Notes under the pieces: generated by a model
What the model saw: only the letters and a program-made list of their open reading frames with translations
Database searches by the model: none
Told to the model about the DNA's origin: nothing
Source: Cenococcum geophilum 1.58
Lineage: Eukaryota > Ascomycota > Dothideomycetes > Gloniales > Gloniaceae
Length of the DNA: 64,000 bases
Assembly (NCBI GenBank): GCA_001692895.1
Contig: KV748186.1
Coordinates: forward strand, 1,355,785-1,419,784
Direction: 5' to 3'
Translations under genes and position numbers: made by a program
Shown here: piece by piece, positions 1 through 11,570 of the stretch
How the letters are laid out: each line of letters begins with the position of its first letter
Numbering within the stretch: position 1 is the stretch's first letter

Positions 1-1788
1 CTAATCCGCATAGCTATAGCCTATAAAATAGTAGGTATGTATAAGACACATAAAGCAGTTAGTATTAAGGTTATAATAAATAAAATGTATATGTAAGTTT
101 AACTATTTCTTAAGTTGGAGCCAGATTAAATAAATAATCGGCTAGCTGAGGCTTTAAAATATTTGACTTTATTACCTTATATCGAGGTAGTTAGTCCTGC
201 ACCTTCGGCTATATATTTACTCCCAACTCCGGGGTCTTGTATATTTAGCTTCCTATAAAGCCTTACTCTGTAGTTATATCCTGTAAGGCACTAGACGCAT
301 TTAGCGCGGTATTTAATAAAGATAGAGGCCTTATAAAGTTTGCCTTAGCCTTCTATATCCCGCGTTAGTATGTTTTAGATAAAGACCGCTGTATATAAAA
401 CGCTATTAATTATTTAGCCTATTCCGCTTTCGGCTTAACACGTTCGCATTTAGTAGCTTTATAGGCCCATTATATTATAAGCATCCACCCTAAGAAAACC
501 AGTGAGCCGTTTTAGTATTTGCTTTTACGCAGATATAAGGCAGCGGCTGGCGTTAAAGAGAATTTAGGTATAAGATAAGGAGGTTTACTTAATAAGTGTT
601 TGTTATAATTAAGGACTATAGTAAGTACCGGTTAAAGGTATGTGACTTAGTACGGTGAGCGGATAGGCATATGGGCGGTTTTTGGCTGGAATAACTTGTT
701 TTCCCAAAACGCCTTAAATGGAAGGCAATTACATAAGGGCTGCATAGAAAGGTCCACAAAAGTATCACTTTTTTAAGGGCGGTGAGCAAGAGCCACTTAT
801 ATTACTACTTATAACGCTATAGACTCCAGAGGATGTAAGGCTAAAACTACGTTAGCTACCTTTAGTTATATAATGCAACCTCACTAAGCGGTAGTCCGAA
901 TATAAAGTTGCGCATTAATGATTGAATTAACTCGCGTATACGATGTAAAGGCGCATAAAATAGCTATAGGGATTTAGTTTTTAATTAATTTACCCTATAA
1001 ATAAGAATGAGCTATAAGAATCTAATCCTTAAAGACTGGCTAAGAGGCTATATATATTTGGTAACTTTAATCCCCTAGACTACGGCCAATGCAAGCTAAA
1101 ATGCGCGTTATAGTAGACGTCTTACCCGTTCTCTTGCTTAGCTGGTGGCCTTATTATACACATAATGGTTTATACTAGAAAGTTTTTAATAGTGGGGCTA
1201 GGTAGGGCCGCAGCCTAGCCCATAAGGTAGCCGCTTAGCGGTTCTTTTATATAAACTTCCCGTCGGGCACTAATGGGCTAAGTAGCTATACACTTATTAA
1301 CTTTAGCAATATATATATTCCCTTATAGCCTTCCTTTAACTTTTCTTTACTAATAGCTCGTAAGGCAGTTCTGTAAAGTTGCTTTATATTTAAGCTTATA
1401 ATCTACCACTTTCGCGCTCTGCTTTATTTAAAGCCACTTAAAAGTTATATTTTTGCAGTTATTAAGGTGAATATTAACTAAGCCATCCTATCCTTAGCTA
1501 ATAGGCTATAAGTCTTTACGCGAATTATAGCCTTCCTTTCCCTTAATACGCTTACTTCGCCTACGCCTTATTCTAACTTTTAAGATCCTTACTTAATTTT
1601 AAAATTTAAAGCTTGCCTTTCTTAGCTTTAACGAATATATTCGGCCTAGGGGAATTCTATTAATATCTAGTCGGTCTGCCCTTAATACACAACACACTAT
1701 TATAAATCTTTAATTATATACCGGGAGGTATGTGTATTTATTTAAAACACTTTATATCCCTTTAACACTAATTTATAGCTATATTTAG
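1..1788. other. RIP-degraded DNA, no gene recognised
   Basis: No reading frame on either strand holds a recognisable motif. TpA is very common and TAA/TAG fall in every frame, as expected of repeat DNA hit by RIP. It may be the remains of a mobile element or a gene, but the sequence does not say which. Confidence 0.5.
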
Positions 1789-2036
1789 GCTGGAGCTAAA
1801 GCGCTTAAAGGGGAGGAGGAATATATAGATGGCAAACTTTTTAAGGGAGTGGATTATGCTAAAAAGATAATAGGGAAAGGCGAGTTAATTTAGATCTATA
1901 ATCCTAAAGAAGATATAAGCTCCCCACCGTACTAGGAATATAAAGACGACTCTAAAGATAGGGAAAAGGTCGTTCCTGCTGGATATAAAGTTCGCGTAAT
2001 AGGAGCTACTATAAAGTTTATACCCGTCTTAAGTTA
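1789..2036 (+). pseudogene. Unrecognised gene relic
   Basis: One frame reads through about 80 codons of charged, protein-like sequence, with stretches such as FKGVDYAKKIIGKGELI and EKVVPAGYKVRVIGATIKF. It is interrupted only by two TAG codons, both easily explained as TGG or CAG changed by RIP. I do not recognise the family, and neither the start nor the upstream exons are clear. The charged composition and RIP-type stops argue for a former coding sequence over chance. Confidence 0.35.
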
Positions 2037-2524
2037 AATTTCTTAACTAGTTTTATTCCCTTCTCGCCGCTAACTATTAAAATAATAGATATGTCTTAGC
2101 TCCGGTCCTTAGGCGCTAACGTATTTATACAGTTTATTGTTAATCTTCCTCCTAGGTTATATTCCCATTTCCACTAATAGCTACTTTAGATTGTATTAGA
2201 TATAAGGTTGCCTAAGAGTAATATTTAACTAATTAGTGCTTCTGAATATCTATATTCAATTTCTATAGTAAATATTTTTAGTAATACCTTACGCATAATG
2301 AAAAATTCTTGCTTACGCCTTTCTATAAGTATTGCGCCTATATCTAGGCCATGGGCTTAAATATTGACCATTAGTTATTTTCCATAACGTAGTGGTAAGG
2401 CTTAGTATACCTAGCGCTAACTGCTTGGCCTATTAAGTGTCTTCTTTAATACGTCTTCATTTCCTCGGTTGCATTAGAATAGCTTTTAGGCTTAATTAAC
2501 TATTAAAAGCTAGTGAATAATTAA

Positions 2525-3170
2525 CTTCTTATTAATACTCACTTTGAATCCACCTAACCTTTAAGAAATGTATGGTATTCTTGAGATTATACAAATGATT
2601 CTTTGACTTAAAAGATGTATAAGATCTCTCCTATCTTTAGAGGCCATACCTTTACTTTATTAGGCTCTATCTCCTTAATAAGGTGGTCGAAAATATAATT
2701 CTGTATATAGCCTACTGTCTAAACAGAAGGTGCGAAGGCTGCTGCCTAAGAAATTAACCCGTTAGGATTCAACTCCTAAATAAGCTTACATCTTATACGC
2801 GTCTGCTTATTCCTTAAGGTAATTTATCTAGGATTAAGGGCAGAGTCTTTTAGGCCTTTAAATATTAATGCGATATTTTTCCTAAAAGCTATTATGCTCC
2901 TAAGTTATTTATTTTTAATTATGCTTTTCCTAGTTGCCTCGGCTTGTAATAGGAATTTCCCGCCTTCCTTGCGAATTTGCTCTGCACGTCCTTTCTCTAG
3001 GCATTTAATTTATTCCGTAACTTTTGCTGCAGCCTCTTAAAGCCTACTATTTAAGGCTTTAAGACTGCAGTACTGCTTCTTAGATTAGCAGGCTTTAATG
3101 TCGTAAATGCTTTCCGCTATTAACTCGGCTTTTTAGATAAGAGATTCTAGATAAGATATAATAGTGGATA
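2525..3170 (-). pseudogene. Coiled-coil protein relic, family unknown
   Basis: A single minus-strand frame of roughly 210 codons stays protein-like from about 3170 down to 2525, and every interruption is TAA or TAG. The N-terminal third is rich in Lys, Glu, Ala and Leu, with LEKGRAEQIRKEGGKFLLQ as a sample, and looks like a coiled coil. The C-terminal part is more globular (TVGYIQNYIFDHLIKEIEP). I do not recognise the family. The stops in place of Gln codons (for example SKKQ spacing in the coil) fit RIP of a real gene. Confidence 0.45.
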
Positions 3171-3932
3171 TTATTAATAATATAGTGGGCCTAAAAACTT
3201 TAAGGGGTTAAAAATTCTAAAAGGTGCTTATAATCTTTATAAGATGGATTAAGGGCTTAAGGGCTTGAGGGCTTATATAGTTTAAGAGTGTAGGTCAACC
3301 TAGTGCTAAGCCCAGGACATATAAGGCTAATTCATTAGGTGGCAACTTTAAAACTTACAACCGGGGTTATATAGCCACTTTTACAAGATCTGCACCTTTT
3401 CTAAGCGCCTACTAAAGGAATTCTTCTGTACTACCCTTGCCTTCTATTAATTAAAGACGTCCATTTGGCTCTTGTGTATTAACTAAGACCGGGACTAAGA
3501 TCCCGCCATATACGGCCTCACTCTATTCCTATAGCTATGGTAGGAGCGTACCTTAAGCCTATTACTGGGCTTAGTCTCTACCACGCCGTGAGGATATTAG
3601 TATTATTTAGCGTTTACTCTAATGCCTACCACTAGGATTTCGCATCCAAACTATTAGTAATATCTTAATAGGTAGCCCCCCTCCCTATAACTGTACCGAG
3701 TGGAGCCTTTTATTGCGTTAGAACGATGCTAATATCTATCTGGCGTCTCCTAGGATTGATAAGGGAAGGCCGTATAGCTAAAGGGGTATAGTGAATATTC
3801 GTGGTATAGCTGCATCGCTAGGTATAAAAAAAGGCGGATCTTTTAAAGAAACGATACCGTCTACACTTAGCCCCTTACTCTAACTTTGTACTTTAAATTA
3901 GTGTTATATTACTAAAGCTTTATAGAGTAATA
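3171..3932. other. No gene recognised
   Basis: RIP-like AT-rich DNA between the coiled-coil relic and the AAA ATPase relic. It could hold promoter remnants of either or both, since the two would be divergently transcribed, but no site stands out. Confidence 0.4.
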
Positions 3933-6330
3933 ATGCTAGTTATACCTAAGCCCGTTATACCATCGCCTTTACTGCCTTGTAATAGTATAAACACTCCCCC
4001 TAGTAGCCCAAGCCAAACGCATCCGCATTATAGGCAGTTAGCGCAGGATCTTATAGTTAAAATGCTTATAACCGTATTGAAGATAGTCCAAGCGGCCCTA
4101 CCTTCTCTACCTCCTCCACCTTCTTAACCTCCCTATACAAGTTTAGGGGTTAAAGAGATACCCGAAGTGAGAGGTTCTAAGGTTGAAGTTAAGGTGTTGG
4201 ATGAGATGTATGCTCGCAAAACCCCCAAAACACACTTAGAAATACGCTAATGTAGCGTCTACTATAGCTAGGATAAATAAAGCTGCTAGTATAAGATTAT
4301 AGAGACTTCGCCGGATACGTTAAGTGAGCGTAATATATATAATTAGTATATTTATGTCCTTTAGAAGAAAATTAGTCTGTTTTTTAGGTGCCTTTAAACA
4401 TGTTAACTTAGATACTAACTTTAAGCTAGAAAAGGACAAGAAAGACTATAGTACGTACCTAGGTATAAATTTAGGAGAAGTGAGAGACGCCTTATAGGTG
4501 GTGCTAAATGGCGTATAAGCTATCTCCCTTTAGGAAGACAAGCCTATAGTAAGTAGACCTTTTTACAGATATAGCTTATTCTAATTTAACTTCTAGATTC
4601 CTATAAACCTTATGTTTAATTTCCTACCTTAGTTAAAAACATACTAGGAGAGTCTTTCTCCTAACTTAATCGGCGCTAAGCACCTTTAGGGGTTACTAAG
4701 ATTCCTTAAAGACCATTTCGCGCCTATAACCAATAGTCTCCTACCGCTTCTAGATCATGGCGAAATTAATTTCAATCTCCTTTAGGCCTTATTTAAACCA
4801 AATACGCACATCCTTATAATTTGCGAAGGCTTAGATTAACCAAGATACCTTATATATAATTTAGGCAACTTTAAAACCTTACTTTTTAGCGAAAAGAGCT
4901 TCGAACTTAACTGTTACTATTTCGGCTATAATAGGAAGGCGTTTAGTGAGGTAAAAACCACCCTCTCTATTCCGGAATTCCGTTTAACTATAAAAATTAC
5001 GTCTCTTAAGGTATTTCCGCTAGAGCGTTATAAGAGATAAGCCGAGATAAAGTAGGATCTTATTAGTAATGGCTAGAAGTTTGTGTTTTTAAGAGGCATT
5101 AACCACTATAAATATAAAGGGATCGCCTTTTTCTAGACCAAAGATGGCCTGTCGAGATTTTCTATAAGCAGTTATATTATAGTGGATGCGATAGCATTTT
5201 ATTATTAGAATGCTAACTATAGCAAGCAGCTAATCGTTACAGATATATACGGAATCGGCGTGTATAATTAAGGGACTAATTCGCAAGGCGATATAAAGAA
5301 TTAGGGTTTAGTTCCTAAGGAGATAGGAAATAATAAGTACCTAATCTATCCACCAATAGCCCTAGCCTTTAGTTTGGCTGATAAAAAATAGGGTTAGGCT
5401 TTCTATACTTTTTTTCTGGAGCTAGCGAATTATATATACTAATATAAGCACTAATAGGTAAATTTGCCGTCGCTAATATTAAGGACATTAAATGGAATCC
5501 CTTGGCATTTAAGTCACTCGCAATTAAGGAGGATAAGAAAATAGTACTTTAAGGACTTATAAAGAGCTACCAGTCTAGGTCCGGGGAATTAAAGTTTAAT
5601 AATATAATTAAAGGGAAGGGGAAAGGCCTAGTCTTCTTACTATAGTAAGTTTTCTAGTAAGGCATTAGCTATTTTAAAGGCTAACTGTTTTAGTGGCCCA
5701 CCTAGGGTGGGAAAGACATTAATAGCTAAAGCACTTGCCGAATCTTAGAGAAGACCCCTCTATATAGTGTGTTCCCCTTTATAAGTGTATTTATATACCA
5801 GTCTGACTATAAGAAGGCTTATACGGGAGACCTTAATACGGATCTAGCCCGTTTGGAACAAAACCTAGCTTTAATAGTTAAAAACGTTCACCACTAGAGC
5901 GCTGTCCTTCTTCTAAATAAAGCCGATATCTTTCTTATAGAAAGAACTTTAAATAATATTTAACGTAATAGCCTAGTATCCGTCTTTCTGCGATAGATGG
6001 AGTATTTCTAAGGCATTATGTTTTTTACAATAAATAGGATTACCGTATTTAATGCAGCTATATAGAGCAGAATATATCTTGCACTTAGATATAATAAGCT
6101 AAAAAAACTAGTAAGAGAGTAGGTATAGAAGGACTTTTTAAAGTAAGCTAATACTGCTGCTAATATCTCTAGAAGGGATATAGAGCGGCTTTTAGACTAT
6201 TAATTAAACGGAAGATAGGTAAGGTAATATTTAAGTGAAAGTTTTAAGCCCGGCGCTAATATACTGTATTAGATCAAGAACACTATATAGATTAGCTACG
6301 GCTTAGCTAAAAGTAAGGGGGAGAAACTTA
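3933..6330 (+). pseudogene. AAA+ ATPase relic with DUF7025 domain
   Basis: This is a dead member of the fungal DUF7025-AAA ATPase family, presumed energy-dependent remodelling proteins of unknown substrate. Domains in order: a Pro-rich N-terminus (ATG at 3933, PSLPPPPS near 4125) that continues in the same frame into KVEVKVLDEMYARK; a DUF7025-like block at about 5100-5370 with KYKGIAFF, SISSYIIVDA and KQLIVTDIYGIGVYN; then the ATPase core. Walker A reads GPPRVGKT just after an intron. Walker B is LLLNKAD where the family has LLLDEAD, so both catalytic acids are gone. A sensor/arginine-finger block ends in SRIYLAL. Stops are TAA/TAG at Gln and Trp positions (for example FFW changed to a stop near 5135), so RIP is the likely killer. 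Identification is from motif memory; it is firm for the ATPase core and good for DUF7025. Confidence 0.85.
5645..5693 (+). other. Fossil spliceosomal intron in AAA relic
   Basis: GTAAGT at 5645, a CTAAC branch site at 5681-5685 and TTTTAG ending at 5693 enclose 49 bp, a normal fungal intron size. Removing it joins KGLVFLLY to GPPRVGKT. The family has LLHGPPGVGKT here, so the one difference before the loop is His to Tyr, a CAT to TAT change of RIP type. The reading frame across the junction is kept. Confidence 0.8.
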
Positions 6331-6548
6331 TATATAAGCATTTGGATAAGGCTCTTACGTTAAATAAAGATTTCAAAAGTGACTTTAAAGGTACTAGATT
6401 AGTTAAGAATATAAACTCGTATATGTAGATTCGCTTATATATATATAGCATTAAATGTCTTATAGATCTTATAGCTGGTAGTATTATTACTTATTACTTT
6501 CTTAAAATTACTTACTTACTCCTGTGACAATAAGGCCTATATAGTAGG

Positions 6549-7300
6549 CTATAGCGTGGGCGAATTGCTTATAAATCTAGGAATAGGAGAACGGAAGCTG
6601 TAGGGCATTAGTTCCCGTAGGGGAGTAGAAGATATAAGCATTAGTTCCCGTAAGGAATTAAAAGCTATAAGGCGATAAAGAAAGCGGGTAATAATCCCCA
6701 TAGAGAACCGCAAGCTATACGAGATTAGTTTCCATAGGGGAGTGGAAGAAATCGCCATTAGTTCCTATACGGTAGTAAAAGCTATATAGGAGTAGGAGCT
6801 ATAGGGTATAGTTTTTATAGGGTAGTAGAAGATACAGTTACTATATATAAGAACGGAATTTATAGGGGATTTGTTCCGTAGTAGATCTAAGAATAAGAAA
6901 ACGAAAGCCATAGGGCATTAGTTCCCGTAGGGAAGAGGAAAACGTAGCTATGGGCTCCCGTAGGGGAGCAAAAGCCATATAGGAATGTAAGCCGTAGGGG
7001 ATTGGTTCCCGTAGGGCGGTAGAATATATAGGCATTAGCACCTATAGGGGATTCGTTGGCGTAGGGGATTTATTACCGTAGGGGATTTATTACTGTAGGG
7101 GAGTGGATCCCGTAGGGGAGTGGATCCCGTAGGGGATTTATTAGAGTAGGGGATTAGATCCCGTAGGGGATTATTAGGAGTAGGGGATTGGTTCCTATAG
7201 GGCGGCGAAATACGTGGGCATTGGCTCCCGTAGGGGATTTGTTTAAGTAGGGGACTTATTTAAGTAGGGGATTGGTTAGAGGATAGGATTAATTCTCCTA
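6549..7300. repeat. Minisatellite with CCCGTAGGGGA core
   Basis: A degenerate tandem array built on TTCCCGTAGGGGAGTGGA and GTAGGGGATTTATTA variants, with more than 20 occurrences of GTAGGG or TATAGGG. Spacing varies from about 17 to 60 bp and is tightest at 7030-7200. The apparent minus-strand reading frames with repeated TPLRELMPY are a by-product of the repeat. It starts about 200 bp after the AAA relic. Confidence 0.8.
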
Positions 7301-8386
7301 CGGCCTTTATTTAGGCGGTATAAGGCGGCTTCTAATAGGCTAGGGAGTGGATTACGTATTTTATAGAAATATAAAGCCTATATAGGATAGTGGGGTATAG
7401 GGACCTAATAATCTAGCGGAAGATTAGGTTATCCGCTTTCCTAGGTTTATTTAGCCCTAGTAACTCGCCCTACGCTGTTTTATATACGTTTTAACTAAGG
7501 CTGCTCCCTAGCCTTAGCCGCCTAAATTTTTACTTATATGATAGAAGAGCAGAGGATAATAAAATGTTATTCTATCTTCTCCGCTAGCACCTTTAGCTGT
7601 TAAGTATTTTGCTAACCTATTCCTCCCTAAATTTAGATTCCTAAATAGTTTCTACCTCTTCCGTAACCTTCTCGCTAATGTCCTTCTATTTATTAGTCCC
7701 CTCTTCTCCCTTCTTTATTTATAACCCCTTAGTAGTTATAATATCTAGTTAATGTTCCGCCTACGCACCCCTATAAAGCGGTAGTTTACGCGGTACGCTT
7801 CTATTTGGGTTACTACTCCAACAAATCCTTAATAGGATAACTTTGCTAAACCCTAACCCCTTAATTAGCGGGCCTTTTATAAGACCCGGTTTAAGAGCTA
7901 TAGTATTAGCTTTAACAAACTCCCTTATTATAAGATCCCTTAATACCCACTTCTTACTAGGTAGGAAAAACTGTTTTAGCTTTAGAGAGGCTAATATAAG
8001 TACTTGCGAGCGTTCTAGTTTTGGGAAAGCTTTTAAATTTTTTTCTGCCATCCTAGATAGACGTGTTATGTCCTCTTAACCGGATATCCTAAAATAGAAG
8101 TAAATATTTGGCTAGAATAACGTAGGCCCTAGTGCTTTAGCGATGTTATTATAGCGTGCTTATGCAAGTTTGTAGAGATTTACGGGTCTGTTAGACGCGT
8201 ATAATACCCACATACCGCCATCCTTGTAATTATTATTTAAGTTTAGACCGGCCTGGAGTTCTTCTATTTCATTAATAGTAAGGAGACCTATAGGGTTATC
8301 TAGGGGCTTAGCGGAGGTGTAAGAGCTAATATAGATTAAGGCTTTGTCTGCTAGTAGACAAAGGCCAGATAGGATTTTTTGTTTAA
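7301..8386. other. Possible gene relic, strand uncertain
   Basis: Both strands show long readable stretches between 7761 and 8386. The minus strand has a frame with NEIEELQAGLNLNNNYKDGG and about 200 codons with only a few stops. The plus strand has an overlapping run with RKNCFSFREANISTC. I recognise neither and cannot decide which strand coded. 7301-7760 shows nothing readable. Confidence 0.3.
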
Positions 8387-8640
8387 GTTCTTGCTAACTA
8401 ATACGCTAGAAATAAAGATCTACCAACAAAAGGCAGAAAATATCCGTATAGTCGTTAAGGAAGGAGAATATCCTATAGTAGATTTTAATGGGAAGAGATA
8501 TAAATGGCGTGTAGGTCGACCTAAGGTAGATATATTAGAATAAATAGATTTAACTGTTAATAGGGCCTACCTAGTATTAAGAAAAGCTTAACTGCTAAAA
8601 TTCTTAATCTAATCGGTGACCGGAACTGCTAGTTGCATTA
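8387..8640 (+). pseudogene. Unrecognised gene relic
   Basis: A plus-strand frame reads about 70 codons of mixed charged sequence, including KAENIRIVVKEGEYPIVDF and GKRYKWRVGRPKVDI, with TAA/TAG at positions likely to have been Gln. The family is not recognised. It converges on the FunK1 kinase relic that ends near 8890. Confidence 0.35.
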
Positions 8641-8889
8641 CGATAATACCTGCGGACCTATTAAATAGGTACTCTCTAAGTTTGTTAAAGGAATGGAAGA
8701 TGGTATAGTTATAGGGTATTATAATATGCCAGTCCTGCCCTATTTCCCCTTGCTAGCTAGCTAATAGAGAGCCTTTAGTGCGCTTAAGGGGATATTAATA
8801 GAAGTTTAAGTAGGAACAGGATTAAGGGTCGTGCGATAATAGGTTAATTAACGGGGCGAGTTGCTAGAGAAACTACGCGGCATAACCCG

Positions 8890-11150
8890 ATTTAATTAGA
8901 TATTAGAATATAAGACTTACTATAAAGCTATCTACTCCGCTAATACCTTTGGATCCTTTCTTGCTTTCTAAAGCACCTCCTTTATCTAAAAAGGAAAGTT
9001 TTTATCCGTTCCCTTTCGCCTCCTACCGCCTAAAAATACTACTCTCCGCAATCTATTAACCTAAGGGATTAGTAGCTAATAGTACGGCGAAAAGTTGTCT
9101 TCTGCAGTCTTAAGAAAATCCCCTTTATTAGTCACTCTTCCCTTTTTTAGGTCGGCTAACTTTGTAGTATTTTTATAGTTCCAGTACTTAAACTTAGTTG
9201 GACCGATACCTTTACTCGGCCTGTTATAGTATACGCAAATCCAGAATAGCACCTAAAAGAACGATTCGAAATTATGCTAGGCTAAGTATTTCTCACCTAA
9301 GAGCACTTCTATAGCTATAAACGCTTTCGTGCCGGTCTTGCCTTGTGCTCCTAAAGCTCCTTCCCACTACTCTTTAATCGCGAGATTGAGATCGATTAAG
9401 AATGACGGCTAGGAAGGATTATCCTCTTCCTTATTTATTAAGACGTTGCCTATTAAAACGTCACATTAGAGGATGCCGGCTTTTGTATATAAAGACTTAT
9501 ACCCTATAATGCTACCCTCTAATATAGTAAGTAATGAAACCCGGGACCTTGCCTTATAAAGAGGCTTGCTATAATTATAAGTAATAACGCACTAGTGCAC
9601 TTAATTCTGCTTAATAGGGTGCTTTAAAAAGCCCGAACACGTGCGCTTACTAGGCAGTAGCTCGGCATAGCTAGAAAATCTCTTTCTATTAGAACTTCGG
9701 CCTTTCCTCATACTAATTTACACTCCACCCAGTATTAAAGGCATTATTAAGCTTTCTAGCTTATAGTTTGTGGCACTTATAATATCCAGCCCCTTACGAA
9801 TATTGTAAATATTATTATCTTATCTACTAACGTAAATAGTCTTATGGTGATAGTACCTAGCCATATTAACTACTTTTTTCTCCATCGCTTTACGCAGTAG
9901 TTCGCCTTCTTCCTTACGCTCTAGGTACTGCCACAAGTCTTTAATAACGAGAGGTATCTTAGAGGTATTACCCTTACGGTGCGCTTTCTAGCAAGTTGTC
10001 GCCCGACTGGTAATATAGGGTGCCCGCTTTATAAGTTTGTTAAGGATAAGACGCTTAGTCTAATTGTTGCGCACGACCTTAATATATCGTTTGCCGTCCG
10101 ATATTAAAATAGTAGGGTTAAACCTGAGCTGCTCTTTATTTATTAAAAGAAACCCTAATATTGCTGAGGTAAATTATAGTCCGTCTTTGTTAATATCGAA
10201 TGGTAATGATGTAATGCCTCCTACCTAGTTATACTCCTATAGCCGTATAATAGATCTATAGAGGGTAAAGCTTAAGATAAAGCGACAAGTGTCCTAAGCG
10301 GCAAAGACTTCTCTTACGTATTTTCCTAAATTAAACTATGCCTGCGAGGCTATATTAGTGTTTAGATTACTCTTTAGCTCTCCTAGCATAAGTATATATA
10401 ACTAATGGCATTAAGAGCTTTTGCTAGCTATTGGATTATTTATAAAACCAATATCTAGCTTTCGCTTTGCTGTAGACCCTCGTAAGGGCTGCTTAGTATA
10501 TACAATAAGCGTTCATCGTGTCTTTAGGGCGGACCCGTGCTTCTCTGCGAAGTCTAAAAATGATTTAATTAGGTTATTAAACCACACCAGGACATTATCT
10601 TACTTTGCGCTTTTAGGCCAGTCACGCCAGCTGCCCTCAGCGTATAGTAGATTGTCCCCTTCCTTACATTTCTTAAAAACGGCAGCGCTTGCCTCTTTAA
10701 GACCTTCTACTCCCCTAAAGAATGCTTTATATAAGCTAGGAATCCCTATATAAAGAGGGCCTAGCTCCTCCTTTAGAATATAATCTACGTATTCCCTATA
10801 TTCGGACGAGTTGGTAAAGCTGCTTATATTACGCAGATGTGGGGTTTAAATATAGAGTAGCAGCGGTCAGGGCGGGGGGGTGGACTTTATAATAGTAGTG
10901 TATACCTTTTCCCAAATAACCTTATTAGATTTAATGCGGAGGATCGTATTTAGAAGAGGCAGGAACCGCTTAATGTCGAAGTCGTCGGAACCGACCGCTA
11001 AATTAAGTCTTGATAGATTAATAAAAAGGCTTTTATTGCCGCCGTTAGATGGCAATAAATAAGAAACGTAAAGGCCCTATAGAGCTAGTATTAGATCAAG
11101 CAAAATATTCTTTAGTTCTGTAAGCGTTAGATAGAAACTTGTAATAGGTA
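8890..11150 (-). pseudogene. FunK1-type protein kinase relic
   Basis: A dead FunK1-like (fungal protein kinase-like) gene read on the minus strand. The N-terminal block at 11055-10867 has the family signature LNLAVGSDDFDIKRF, then KVIWEKVYTTIIKSTPPP. Next come a PLYIGIPSLYKAFF-like segment, then TAKRKLDIGF near 10460. The catalytic loop near 9450-9480 reads AGIL, a stop, CDVLIGN, where the family has a Q(G/R)D-type motif. The metal-binding segment is SFLIDLNLAIKE, followed by GKTGTKAFIAIEVL and ESFF-VLFWICVYYN. The last recognisable part is WVNRLRRVVFLGG near 9050. Breaks are many and mostly TAA/TAG. FunK1 kinases are expanded in many fungi; their substrates are largely unknown. The gene is divergent from the small plus-strand relic at 11205. 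Confidence 0.85.
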
Positions 11151-11204
11151 TATTAGCAATTACCTTTATTACCTATCTAGTGTAATAAGTCTAAAGAGCT
11201 AGAG

Positions 11205-11570
11205 ATGTCTAGATCCTAATAAGCTAAGTTAAATGAATTGCGAAAGTTATTTAGTCCTTCTCCGATAGGTTTTGTTTTAATTATCCCTAATTTAGAGAGA
11301 TTCGCTATTATGGGTAAACGCGCCAAAAGCTATATTAGGAGGGCCGATATAGTAGGCGGGTAGGTAGGCGAGAAGGGTAGATTAAAGGTGCTAGTATATA
11401 AGGACGGTATAATAGCAGATAAGTATAGGGAGGTTAAGAACACGTTAGTAGCGTCTTACAATGAGGAAATGACTAGGGAGAAAAGTGTAAGGAAGAAAGC
11501 AAGGTGCGAGCGAACGCGAGGATTAAAGATTGGGCGTAAAAAAGTTAAGCCGACCCGACGCTTAGACTAA
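11205..11570 (+). pseudogene. Small basic protein relic, lightly damaged
   Basis: From ATG at 11205 one frame runs to TAA at 11568-11570, about 121 codons, with only three internal stops (TAA TAA at codons 5-6 and one TAG), all of RIP type. The protein is very basic at its C-terminus (KIGRKKVKPTRRLD preceded by KSVRKKARCERTRG), suggesting nucleic-acid binding or a nuclear signal; that is inference. Upstream segments such as GFVLIIPNLERFAIMGKRAK are readable. Family unknown. It is far less damaged than its neighbours, possibly because little of it was duplicated. Confidence 0.5.

Noticed and set aside
10421-10753. 110-codon plus ORF inside the kinase region
   Set aside because: It lies opposite the FunK1 relic, whose minus-strand motifs are clear on both sides; the plus ORF has no recognisable content.
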